Source of the DNA: Ziziphus jujuba
Taxonomy: Eukaryota > Streptophyta > Magnoliopsida > Rosales > Rhamnaceae
NCBI RefSeq assembly: GCF_031755915.1
Contig: NC_083386.1
Location: 8,680,001 to 8,744,000 of the forward strand
Length of the DNA: 64,000 bases
Direction: 5' to 3'
In this document: in pieces, positions 35,363 through 47,447 of the stretch
Layout: each line of letters opens with the position of its first letter
Numbering within the stretch: position 1 is the stretch's first letter
Notes under the pieces: model-generated
Database searches by the model: none
What the model was told of the DNA's origin: nothing
The model's input: the letters and a program-made list of their open reading frames with translations, nothing else
Position numbers and translations under genes: made by a program

Positions 35363-38300
35363 TACCAGAAAATTATTAATAATGAAAATAGATAGAAGTT
35401 ATTTATTGAAAAGGAAAATAGACACACTCATATCTAACAAGACGACAGTTACAAGACAAGATTTTATCCTTCAAATATTTCTAAGAGAAAACAGAATCTA
35501 TTCTTATCAGAGAAACAAAATAATCAACTATCTTTTGACCGCCAAGATGTCCCCCCACATTCACCAAAACCACCCACATGGGCATGGAAAAAACAAAAGA
35601 CAAGATGAAAAGCCAACCTGTCATAGCTCCTGTCATAATCAGGATCCTTGCGGTCCACCTCACGGTCCCGAAATATAGCTACCCTATTATTTGGTCTGTA
35701 CCTAACAACTGGTTCCTTCTCTATCCTACTTCTAGCTGCCCTTACACTACTTGTTGATGAATCAATGAAACCTCTACCAGAATTTATTTCAGGAATGACC
35801 GATACAGATTTATCTTCCATCTTTGAGATCCCCAAGGAACCATGCTGAGAACCATCCTGCAGCCTTAGTTCACTTTCCTGTTTCCCACTTGCACCAATGT
35901 TTATATTACTACTAGAGTTAAATATTCGAGCACGAGCCTTGTTATACTCCTCTTTCCTTTCCTCAACACTCTTGGAATTGCTAGACTTTATCGAATTTGA
36001 ATTTGCACTGTTCACATTCTGCGACCTTTTTTGTGGCCTTTGTTTAATTGCAACTTTTAGAGCACTATTTTCTTCTGATGGTAAATTTACTGGGATGTCT
36101 GCAAGGCGAATCAAAGGCAGTCGACACTCATTAGTTTTACGAACAATTATTCTGGAACCAGAACCATCAGATGAGTTGCTATCTAATAAAACCATTGATT
36201 GAAGTGAGTAATGTTGAGCCACCCGGTGTGCTGCCAAGCGCAAGTAAGAAGTAGGCAACTGCTGAAACTCTAGTTGCTGTTGAGTAGGGTCATGAATAAA
36301 CTTCTCAACATCTTGCTCCATCCTCAAAACTGTACAGAATAAATAAAGATCATCAGCTGAACCAATCAGTAACATTGATGTACAGCATTGATACTCACAA
36401 TTATTTTTATTATTTATTTATTTTTTTTTTGTTTTTTAAAAAACCTGTTATTGATGGGAAATCAATACGTTGATAATCGAAATGGATATCAGAATATTTA
36501 TGAATGGATGATGATAAATTTCTAATGACAAACCTATCAAGAAAATGATGACAATAGAACATGTATTATTGCAAACATAATAATAACTTACAACAGCTTC
36601 GCCAAATCATAAAGCAATAGTGAATATACCCTAGATGGCAGTCTAAACAACAAAATACTCTTGTTCAATTCCCAATCATTAAATTAAATGGTTAAAAACT
36701 ATATTAAAAAATTTAAAATACATGAGATTCAAAGTTAATTAGAATTTTTCTTAGCAAAGAGGGAAAGTGGTGACCCTGACAAAAGGAATTTTTACATAAA
36801 AGAGACAGTTGGAAAAACTTACAAAGAGAATTCATTCAGCTATATGTTGATATGAGAAGCTGTTTAAGAAACTAAATCTAAATGTGCCTTAGGAAAGCCA
36901 TTTGGAACAGTTCTCTATAAAACCAGGTGATACATTGAGTAGGTTTAACATAATTGTTTCATGTGCCATAAATAAATTTTTTTTATGTGCAACTTAAGTT
37001 TCCTAAGCTCCACCCCACCCCCTCATCTTTCCTTTTGGCCTAATTCCTGGACTTCTTTCTACGAACAGTAGTTCATATATTAAAGAAATAATTATATGAC
37101 CCCTTAAATTTTGTCAAAATAGACAAATTTTTACTTGCCTTAAATATCTATATAATGTACTTATAATGTAACTCTAAGGCCCTTCACCAAATTTTGCTAA
37201 CGATGATGATGATCCCTTAAAAATTGTCTAAACAGACAGCATAATGTACTGTAAGACCCTCCATTGCTCCCATGTATAAAAGAAATAATTACATGACCCT
37301 TAAATTTTGTGAAATAAAACAGACCTTCAGCAAAATTTGTACATTTGGTTTGTCTTAAAATCTACATAATGTTACTGTACGACTTCTTCTACATGTTCAT
37401 CTCTGTGTAAAGATATATATATATATATATATATTAATTGGTTTTAATTTAGCTTTAGCCGTTCCTGACTAAGGAGCGCAAAGCCCAAGTAGAAATAGGA
37501 TATCTTTTAATTTGACAAACAGAATAAATAATATTTTCCTCTAATATGTTATTGCAACATCGTGATATAATCCTAATCCAAGGTTTGATGCTAAGGAATA
37601 GAAATGTTACAAAAGATAACACCTATAAAAAAACATGCCTCATAATTCTACAACCTAGGAACTTAATATCGCAGTCCTCATTAATTAAATTCTGAACTTT
37701 CCGCTTCAGATACAAAACATTTTCAAGAGTTGTCTTAGTCTACTCTAATGTTCAATCATTGCATTCCTTAGAAACAGATAATTCTCTATAAAAATTCACG
37801 CAACACCAGATAAAAAAAATTAAAAAAAAAAAAATCCAAAGACAAAATCACATTGATCTAATTACAAACACCAAAAAAAGACACATATATGAATCAACTA
37901 ACAGTTGGGATTCTATCACATGAACTACGTGAGGTAGCAAAATCAAAACCTATAAAAAAACTAAAATATGATTCAGACACAGCGTATTCATTTGTTTGCC
38001 AAAAAAAATAAGGATGTCAAAACGAGACTGAAGAAATACAGATAAAACCACAAACTCCCAAATTCACAGCAACGGACGGAGACTTTCACTTCTACAAGCC
38101 AGAATAAACTCGCTTAGCTTCTAGGATAAGGAATCTAAAAATCGCAAACCAATAGAAATAGCGGGTATAATCCATTCAAAGCGCCTAAAGTGCAATCCAA
38201 ATTACAAATCAACAAGAACTATCCGCTATAAATGATACATCAAAACACAAAAAAGTAAAAATAAATAAATAAAAATACATTAAAAAAACACCCAAAAAAA

Positions 38301-38624
38301 AAAAAAAAGCTCACTCGAAAGGCGCTCGCGAGGGTTTTGTAAGGCTTCGCGAAGGAACTGATCGACCTGATTGATGAGGTCATCAGGAACCATGTCACCA
38401 CCAGCCCCACCACCACCAACTGCAGCAGAAGACGAAGAATCCGAGACAGAAGATGAAGAAGAAGCAGAAGAAGAAGCGGAAGCTGATGAAACATCAGCGA
38501 ACTCAAGATGGGTCTTGGAGTCCTTCCTGGAGGAGGAGAGCATCAAGCGGCTCATGGACTCGTCCAAATCGGCGACCTCCCATGACTCAGGGGCTCCGAG
38601 ATCCTCCTGCACAGAGCCCTCCAT
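33194..38624 (-). CDS. R3H-SUZ domain RNA-binding protein
   Basis: Four coding exons on the minus strand, 38315..38624, 35618..36329, 34288..34657 and 33194..33244; phases close and the product has 480 residues. The N-terminus (MEGSVQEDLGAPESWEVADL) is acidic and Ser-rich. The R3H domain spans about residues 85-175 with the defining Arg-x3-His in AAHRVAQHY. A SUZ motif follows at about residue 225 (VEERKEEYNKARARIF). The rest is Gln/Pro/Tyr-rich, includes SYDRYMQRFDPGFGFNGG across the exon 2/3 junction, and ends PDASFGLARPR. R3H-SUZ proteins bind single-stranded RNA or DNA. Plant members are poorly characterised. It stands head-to-head with the NFU gene about 1 kb away. Confidence 0.9.
33539..33632. 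repeat. short direct repeat in R3H intron 3
   Basis: TCGCTAATTCCAGATAC occurs at about 33537 and again at 33616, 78-80 bp apart. The stretch between them is open on the minus strand for 60 codons. Confidence 0.7.
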
Positions 38625-38845
38625 GGTCGTCGCTATTCGCACGTAACACAGATGGTGTGGGTGAGAGAAAAGTAAAAAATTAGAAAAAAAAAAAATTGCT
38701 GCTAGGGCTTGAAAGGTAGCTGACGAATCATGAAAAAAAGTCTGTGTCCTCTGAAACGCTAGGATGATTCTGAGGTTTGAATTTCATGTGAAAAATGGAG
38801 GATTAGGGTTTGCGAAATTTAGGGTAGAGAGAGAGAGAGGAAGAG

Positions 38846-38885
<40 letters not shown>

Positions 38886-39614
38886 TTGACGATGAAGTTC
38901 CTTCGCGAGGTAGGGGAGAGAGAGAGAGTGTTGGAGATGGTAAGCGTGCGATATTCTTTCGCACGTGCTACTACTATTTATTGGCTTTTTCTTTTTTATC
39001 TCCTTTTTATGCCATTCTCTCTGCCGTCTGATGCTCCAGAAAAAAAAATTTTCCCCCTAAAATATTTTGTTGATAATTTTTATTTATTAGTTCTTTTCTA
39101 TTAAAAATTTTAAAAGTAAAAGTGGTTTTTTTTTTTTAATGGAAAAAGCAAAAAATATATAATATATATTTTGTATCTTCGTAGACCTTTATTTGCTCAC
39201 TTATTAGACTTGTCATACAATTATAAAAGGTGTGAAAATATATTCTCACATTTTTGCTTTGAGTTCATTTTTTTCTTATCATATTAGTTTCTACTTATTA
39301 AAATTAATTAAAGTATATTTTATAAAAACAAAATCATACAATATAAAATCAAAATAGAATAAAAAAATGTATAATTTGAGAGAAAAAAAATCTTATCTAC
39401 CTTGTTTAATATAATTGTATGAATTATTAATTACTAGAAAATAATATTCCAGAGAAAAACAAAACAAAATAAAATAAAATAAGATGTGGGTGGGAAAAGA
39501 AAGAAGAAAGAAAATTCTTTCACAAAATAAAATAAAAATAAACGAAAACAGAAAACAGAGAGAGAAAATTGCTTCCGAGTTACGAGCTTGAAACAGAGAA
39601 ACCACCCATTGCTC

Positions 39615-39648
<34 letters not shown>

Positions 39649-39677
39649 GCAGAGGTGAGAGAAAAAAGGAGGGCGGC
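38625..39677. promoter_or_regulatory. bidirectional promoter region between R3H and NFU genes
   Basis: The two start codons point away from each other, 1,053 bp apart. A GA run of about 18 units lies at 38850-38882 in the R3H leader and another of about 13 units at 39618-39646 in the NFU leader. The middle (39100-39470) is AT-rich. No further gene is seen. Confidence 0.55.
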
Positions 39678-42600
39678 ATGAGGGTTTTAGGAAGATTGGT
39701 AGGGCGAGCTTTTTCGTCCCAAAGAAGAAGAATATTCCAAACTTCTTCGACGCAAAATAATACCATCTTCTTCCCCTTTTCCATTTCTCGCCAAGGGTAT
39801 ATATCTTCTGCTTCTTCCTCTGCTGCAACGACGTCGTACTTCTCTGACCAATTAATTCCCTACGGTTTTGTCTCGTTGAGAAATTCTGCAGTTTCGCCTT
39901 TGCCTTATGGGAAATGGGGACCTGGAGGTTAGTCCGCTTCTTTCTTACAATTTCCAATTTGGTTTGATTTTCTTCAGCATCTCTGCTTTGTTTGGCTTCT
40001 GGGAAAATTTGCGGATAATAATAGAAAAGAAAATGAATATTTTTGGGTCTTTTTTTTTTTTTTTTTTTTTGCCTTTTTTTCTGCTTGATGAGATTGGGTT
40101 TGGATTTAGCTGAACAAAGGTTTTGGATTTGATGTTTGGGATTACACTTTCTACAGGGCAAAAGAGAAGCATGTTTATACAAACCCAATCCACTCCCAAT
40201 CCGTTATCTCTGATGTTCTATCCTGGGAAGCCTGTTATGGAAGTGGGCAGTGCAGATTTTCCAAATTCTCGTAGTGCGATGAATTCACCACTTGCGAAGG
40301 CCATTTTTGGAATCGATGGTAAGATTGTTTATCTCACTAGTATATCTATGTTGTACCAAAGTATTCATTTCTGTTCTAAATTTGCTTATCTTTTTGTTTA
40401 TTTTAGGTCGGTGAAAAAGCTTTTGACAACCTTACTAACTAAACTTTAGTATGGCTTTTAATTCCAATAGTCTTGGTATAAACTTTGAAGGGGAAAGAAA
40501 GTGTTTTAGCTTTTAGTTGAGATTAAGAATTTGGCTTTCCATTTACTTGCATCACTAATTCTAAATGAGTCGTTAAATAATATAAGAAAGAGGCAGAATT
40601 TTCTCCATTCTATTGCTGCTAAAAATCTTAGTATTTTATTTTATTTTATTTTTTAAATTTCTTTAATTTCTCTAGTTGTTATGGTATTAAAGTTTCAATT
40701 TTTCTTTCTTTTTTTTTTTAAAAGAACTTTGTTTGGTGGACAGTAGATAATAAATGGTCACATGATAATCACACAACTAATTTCTCAACATTTCTGATAT
40801 GCCGTGAATCGTAAGTATTTGAATTGATTACACATCACTAGGTTTTTTTTATTTGAGGGCGCTATAGTCTGTAACTTCAGGCCAAGTGCAAGAATCTTGC
40901 TATGATGCACCTTTGATGTACCCTTTTCAAGAAAAAGAATGTTATTATTGTTCTTAATATTTTTTGGAGAAGTAAATTTATAGTCAAACTCCTTTTTGAT
41001 GCAGGTGTAACACGAGTGTTTTTCGGATCAGATTTTGTTACTGTAACAAAAACAGAAGATGTTTCTTGGGATCTCCTAAAGCCTGAAATCTTTGCGGCAA
41101 TCATGGACTATTATTCTTCTGGCCAGCCACTCTTTCTTGACTCAGAAACTGCAGCAGCCAAGGACACTGCTATTCATGAAGTATGGCTCTGTTTGTCTTC
41201 TTATGATTTTATGGACCTTAACTTGTTGTAGTGACAGGATCAAAATATGTTCCTCACGTAGTTTTGAGCATGATCAGTTGAAACTTAGGTTTACCTTGCA
41301 CATAGAAAAACCCAAGTCACTTGATCATCAAGACCTTATTCTATTCATTAGATCCCAATGGGATTGAAATGTGAAAAACCCAAGTTTCTAATCTGGAATT
41401 TCCAAAGAAAGCTGTATCAATCCCTTCATGCTGTGTCAATCACTTTCAATTATATTATTTCTTAATGGTTGCATTGCAGGATGATTCTGAAATTGTTGCC
41501 ATGATTAAAGAATTGTTGGAAACTCGTATTCGACCAGCAGTGCAAGATGATGGTGGGGACATTGAGTACCGGGGATTTGATCCGTATGTTTTGCATTTAA
41601 TTATGTTTTATTTAATAAATGAGGACATATGCCATTTTTTTCCTTGTCCGTTTTATTTAAATTTTAGCTTTTGACCTTTTTGATATGATTTGGAATATGT
41701 TGTCTTTATGCCTTGTAGAGAAACTGGCACAGTTAAATTGAGAATGCAAGGAGCATGTAGTGGCTGCCCAAGCTCTGCTGTCACTCTGAAATCTGGCATT
41801 GAAAATATGCTTATGCATTATGTACCTGAGGTAACAAGTTACAAGCGTTTCTTGGATTTTTATTTGTCTAGGTATCATTACACTTTCTATTGTTTATATG
41901 ATAAATATTTTCTTGGAATTTACACATGAAAATTCATGTATTATGACAATTTGTGTATGTTTAATTTGAGTTTATTGTATCTGGGACTGAACATTTATTA
42001 TTTTACCTCTAGCATAGATAAGAAAGTGTCCTCAGTATTGTATATCAGAGCGATGGCTCGCTGTTAATGAATGGAAGAAGAAGAGGACCTTGTCTGGTGA
42101 TGTAATCCCAGAAAAACCAGGCATTCATTTATATAAAAAAGAGAAAGCTCCTTCACCAGATATATGCTGATACCCTTCGTTCTTACAAGCCTAGACTTAA
42201 AAAGATTATTTAATATAGGGAGGGAGGGAGGGAAAAGAATGGCTTTCCGGTAATGAATAGAATGAGAAGAGAACCTGGCCTGGTGAAATTAACCACTGTA
42301 AAATAGACTTCCCTTTATATAAAGGAGAGAGCCCCTTTAGCAGACATATTGTGATGCCCTTCAATCTTGTGAACCTTGATCAAATGTTATATTGGTATAG
42401 TAGTTTCACTTTTTAAGTTACCATCAATTTAAGCTTTTGGTATTTATGGTATCTTAACATGGTTCCCAATCCTACTTGGCTTTACATACTTCTGTTCAAA
42501 TCCTATCAATCCCCTTTTTCTGATGATTTATTGTTATGAATGTATAAGGCCCACTTTATGTCCTGTTATTTAAAAACGTATCTATGTAACTGTTCCTGAG

Positions 42601-42763
42601 TAAAGAAATGCTGGGTAGGATGCATCTTATGTATTAACTTTACGGTATACCAAGAGTGCATATAGCTGAGGGATTATAGATTTATAATGGTCAAAGAAAT
42701 GTAGTAAGGTTTTGTGGTGCTAAAGGATGGTTATGGGAGCTTTGAACCAGGTGTTGAGGATTG

Positions 42764-42803
<40 letters not shown>

Positions 42804-43383
42804 CCCCCCCCCCCCCCCCCCCCGAGTACTCTACTGTTGAGTTAGCAACCCGAATAAAAGAATTAGAATGTGTAGATCTCTCTCTCTCATGCATGTGTGT
42901 GCGCATTCTGGTTGATGTTGTTTCTACTACCTGCTATGGATTATAAAGTTATCGAATAGTTGAACCAGGTGTTCAGGATTAGCCCACTCTTCTCTGTTTC
43001 TTGTCTCTGTATCTGCTTGCTGGTTGATGTGCTAGTCTTTTACTTGGTAGATTCTTTTTCTTACACCAGCTATCCTTGTTGCTATTTCTGCGACTGGCTG
43101 TCTGCTAATCAAGTAACTATTTTAGATAGTCTCATGCAAGAAGGGGAAATTTTGAAATTTAGCATTCTATTTTACCATGTAAATTCTTGAAAAATTATAT
43201 TATGGCCACGGGCTGCTCAATTTTTGCTTGAACTTGCAAGTGATTGACTTTGGCTTCCCTTCTGCTTTTGGTTGATTTGGTTTTTGTGGCTGATGTAAAT
43301 CAATGGTTTTGCAGGTTAAAAGCGTAGAGGAAGAGTTAGATGCTGAAGAAGAAGAGGCCGCACTAACTGGCCAAATGGAGTAG
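39678..43383 (+). CDS. NFU4: mitochondrial NifU-like iron-sulfur scaffold, NFU4/NFU5 type
   Basis: Six exons, 39678..39927, 40157..40318, 41005..41180, 41480..41583, 41719..41830 and 43315..43383, all GT-AG and in phase; 290 residues. Residues 1-84 form an Arg/Ser-rich mitochondrial presequence. The Nfu N-terminal domain starts at [11 protein letters not shown] and includes [16 protein letters not shown]. The C-terminal NifU domain carries [18 protein letters not shown] and the cluster-binding CSGCPSS (CxxC). The acidic tail is [22 protein letters not shown]4/5 carry assembled 4Fe-4S clusters to mitochondrial client enzymes such as lipoyl synthase and aconitase. NFU4 and NFU5 are near-identical paralogues, so the number is not certain. 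Within the conserved [15 protein letters not shown] stretch this copy has Leu for the first Ser after PNP. Confidence 0.93.
42068..42375. repeat. degenerate direct repeat in NFU intron 5
   Basis: Two diverged copies about 186 bp apart (42068-42192 and 42254-42375) share GAATGGAAGAAG/GAATAGAATGAG, TTTATATAAA and GATRCCCTTC blocks. Confidence 0.6.
42768..42823. repeat. TC microsatellite followed by 23 consecutive C
   Basis: About 16 TC units run directly into an uninterrupted C23 tract at 42801-42823, inside the last NFU intron. Confidence 0.95.
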
Positions 43384-46300
43384 GTGAATTCATGCTGCCT
43401 TTGCAAACATGAATATGAGATAGTTGGGGTTGGAATCCTCTTCCTTTGTACAGAAGCAAATAAAGTTATCCCATCTTATTTGTGTGTTAATTTAAATTGT
43501 TATAGCTAATTTTTTTTATTGTTAACCAGTTAAACTACATGCAAAGTTGTATACACAAGAATGACTGTGGGTTCACCGTTTTCACTAAATTTACCTATTT
43601 AACTAGAAATTGGCAACTCAGATTTTGAAATTCCATTCAACTGTTGTTTTTTCCCCACTTTCTCCCGATTGCAAAGGTTTTTCTGATAACGTATCTCTGT
43701 TGGTGCTGGAATGATTATTGAAACTGTCCCTTCGCAGTGAATATGCCCTTTTATTTCCAACATAAGATTTTCCACTAATTGATTTTGTGGTAGTATGCTA
43801 CTTCTGTATTCTAATATTATTCTATTATATACAGTAATTATATGGTAGTTTTGTGACATATTGAAGTGGCATTTTGCAAATAAAACATATTTCATGTGTA
43901 GTCGTTTGTTATACCAAGGAGAACTATTATATATATATATATATATATATGTTCCTTAGAAAGACCTAGATTTTTGTTATGCAATGTTTTTGTTAAGAGA
44001 GACGGAGGAATAGGAGGATTTGCCTTTACTCTTTTGGGGTAGGATTATTTTCACCACATGAACTGTGCCCTGGGGTTCATACAAAGGTTAATGAATTTGT
44101 TAACACACTATTAGATAACGTATTGGTGGCACAATCAGGACTATAAGCCTCCACCGACAAGTTACAGCATTAGAAATCAGATACATCTGTATTCTTATCT
44201 ATGTCTCCTTTTGCGTCTTTTTAATTAGTGGTTTAACAATGTTATACAAAAAAATTTAAACTAACATGCTTAAATGATGTGTCATAAGAAGGAAACGGAA
44301 CAGTCAAAAAGAGACAATCTGATCTGAACTCTTTAATAGAGAATTTATGGAGTCAAGTTGAATCAGTATCCAAATTGAAACTTTTTTTCCTTTTTTTTTT
44401 TTGGTGGTTGTGGGTGGTAATAATCTCCATATTGAAACTTCGCATCTCTGAGTGCCTTTCTATGCCATGGACCATCCCTCTTACCCAGTACAATGTGAAC
44501 CACTCCTTTTTCTTATTGCTTTAATGTTTCCTTTTACCCCACTTATATTATAAAAGTTACATTCATCATTACTTGTAATTTTGACAAGCACGACCTTAGT
44601 GTTTTTTTTTTTTTTTTTTTAAAAAAAAAAGAAAAATATATATATTTGCACACACACATATATTTGGTTTCGTGTTGTCAAAGAAAAACATTTCCATGTT
44701 GAAGGAATTTTCTTTAAAATTTTTGTTACTCCATTAAGTTATGTTATGGTTGAAGCTTGGAATTTCTAAAGTTAAAAATAAATAAATAAATAAATGAGGA
44801 GAGAAAGGATTCTTCAGAAGGTATTTGACTATTGGTAAAGTTATATATTGTTTCTCTAAAAATTTTATGTTTTTTTTTTTTCTAAGCTACGTTACCAAAA
44901 CATGGCAGAGAACGAAGCCTTTTATATTGTCTTTAAATAGTGAAAATTTTATTTTATTTTATTTTATTTTATTCTTGGGGATAAAGTACTGGGTGAAACC
45001 CAAAGACAAATCATTATTCATTACCGAGAAAATAATTATTTTACCATCGGGATTATCCATAAGGATTGAGGACATTGCTGAAAGTTAATGTCGTTATAAT
45101 TAATTAGTTTTTATCAAATTACGTTATAAACAAGGAAAGCAAATTTAATGTTGGAATGGTGCTTTATTCGATCAACTTGCGCCTTATTAAAATTGCGCAA
45201 TCATTTGAATTTTATCTTATTTGGACAAAGAATCTCACGCTATCAGTATATGTTTGCTTACCTAAACAAGCAATCATGCATGATATTTAAGGTAAAATAA
45301 CATTTTTTTCCCCTCTTGAATTATAAGGACATTTTGTATTTTATTTTTTACACTTAAAAACATTTATACATTTACTTCTTGACCGATTATATATATATAT
45401 ATATATATATATACCTTAACCATCCATTTCAACATATAAATCAGTTCAAATTCGCCCTATACAGTATACACATCATGTAATAACTGATTTTATAAAAATC
45501 TAGTTGTTAAGATTATATAATCATGGACTTTATCTTAATAGGAAACAAAAAAAAACAAAAAAAATTGAAGAGGCATATAAAAGTTATCTTAATTTGGATG
45601 CAAAGTACCAAAATAAAAAATAATAATAATAATAAAAAATTGTTACACATCCGAGAATATGAACTTTCACACTTGGCAGCCATGTGGCAACGTGGGGCCC
45701 ATATGCTATTACATGGATTATATGAGGAAGGTTGAAAGAATCATTGATGTGAAAAAAATTTTAATGCTTCCGGAATTCATACTTCCACCATTAATATATG
45801 AGTGGGATCTACATGAGATTTCATTTATGTATTAATGGTAGGGAATATGAACTTCGATTGTATTAAAAAAATTTCTTATCAATGCATTTGAAATGCAATT
45901 GGATATTGTGAATGCCCATTTGGGTTCTACTTCATGATTTCCATTGAACGATGGAATTAATTTATCCATGTAAAATATTGAAGTTATTAGCCACCTTTTA
46001 TCTCCAAAAGTTGTCGCATATTCGCAACCATTTTTGTCTACTGCACCACCATAGTTAATTATATTTAACAATGTATGGTGTTGAATTATATTTTTGTATT
46101 GTATTTTACTATATTCATATGAAATATAACTAACTCAAATATGAAATTCAAAATGATTCGTTAAATTATTTTGTAATCTATTATTAAATTTATTAATCCA
46201 TTAAAAATATTTAAAAATTTAAAAATTCAAATTTAATTTAGATTTTAAATACTAAAATAATATTTTTTTAAAAGAAAATCTTACAAATAAACTTTGTTTG

Positions 46301-47240
46301 TTTTTGAATTTTAAAAAAAATTAAACTAAAAAATAACAAATAAATACTCGTTTAATAATAAATTAAATAATTTTAATATTATAAAATTTGTATATTACAA
46401 AAATATCATTTCTTAATAGGTTTAATAAGTTTATAGTGTTTCACTAGTTAAAATTTATAATTTATTAGATTTTATTAAATGATATTGATAAAGATTCAAA
46501 ACAATATTATCTATCTAAATTCATAAATTATTGTAAAAATTCATATCGTGTGACATTTTATTAGATCTATAGTTAATTTACGATTGTTAAGTTGTATATA
46601 TAAATATGACACATATATGCCAACTCAAATCCACTTCACTCCCTCCCTAAAGTAGAAACATCTCTTGTCCAAACAATCCAAAATGTAGCAAAAAATAAAA
46701 AAAATTAAAAAAAATAAAATAATCATATATGCGTACAGTAGAGTGTTACCGATAAATAATTAATTTTTTACTTCACATTATCAATGAAATTGTGATATTT
46801 ATTTATTGCCACTTGTGCTGTTATAAGTCTACCATAATGTTTATAATGGATTACACAATCCGATCACATGTAATTTATTAAATACAACTAGTGAATAATA
46901 TGTGATTGATTGGATATTTTAATTTTAATTTGGGGTACTTGTATATGTAGCAAAATTATTAATTATGTTGAATATATACATGTTAATCATAATATTGGCA
47001 AAAGCACTAGATATAAAAGTAGAGAAGATGTGAAATTTTTGAAGTGATACTAAATTATGTGAAATATTAAGGAAGAAGGGTGAAATTTGAGGAAGGTGTC
47101 GACGTGTGGTGGAATTATACAAAATTTACAAATAGTAGAAAAGAGCACGAGCAAGGCCATGACATGCCACACGACGATCAAGCGCCAACACGCGCATTGC
47201 CACTACCACAGCTCGAACTCCACAGGACCTCCCGCTTTTT
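43384..47240. other. 3.9-kb intergenic region, no gene seen
   Basis: AT-rich throughout, with AT runs at about 43930-43950 and 45391-45412 and a T20-A10 junction at about 44600-44630. Open frames here (for example 44825-45088 plus, 45832-46071 minus) have no recognisable family and low-complexity composition. Confidence 0.6.
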
Positions 47241-47244
47241 CTCT

Positions 47245-47253
47245 TTTATAAAA
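47245..47253 (+). promoter_or_regulatory. TATA box of the MFS transporter gene
   Basis: TTTATAAAA about 200 bp upstream of the start codon, preceded by GC-richer sequence with ACGT cores (GACGTGTGG at about 47101) and followed by a CTT-rich leader at 47290-47340. Confidence 0.5.
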
Positions 47254-47447
47254 CCAAAAGCTACCTTTCAATTTTATTGCCACCTCCATACCTTCCCTTC
47301 TTTCTTCTTCTTCTTCTTCATTTTACTTTTCTTTTTTTCTTAATCTATATACATGTATATATATAATTACATTTGTTTTCTGGGTATTTATTAGGAAAAA
47401 GACAAAGTGAGTTAAGGTTGTTGTAGACTTGCAGTTTGTTTGATCAC

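Noticed and set aside
38371..38646. Plus-strand acidic frames over R3H exon 1
   Set aside because: Antisense shadow of the Ser-rich coding exon, which has clear family homology on the minus strand.
39580..40188. Long 202-codon minus-strand frame over NFU exon 1
   Set aside because: It is antisense to a well-supported exon and translates the GA run and poly-T tract.
42691..42946. Open frames made of Ser-Leu, Glu-Arg or Pro repeats
   Set aside because: They are translations of the TC/C microsatellite in the NFU intron.
44825..45088. 87-codon open frame on the plus strand
   Set aside because: Low-complexity Phe/Ile/Tyr-rich translation of AT-rich DNA, no family resemblance and no plausible splice partners.
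45832..46071. 79-codon open frame on the minus strand
   Set aside because: Reads protein-like in places but matches no family I know and has no neighbouring exons; chance in AT-rich DNA cannot be excluded.
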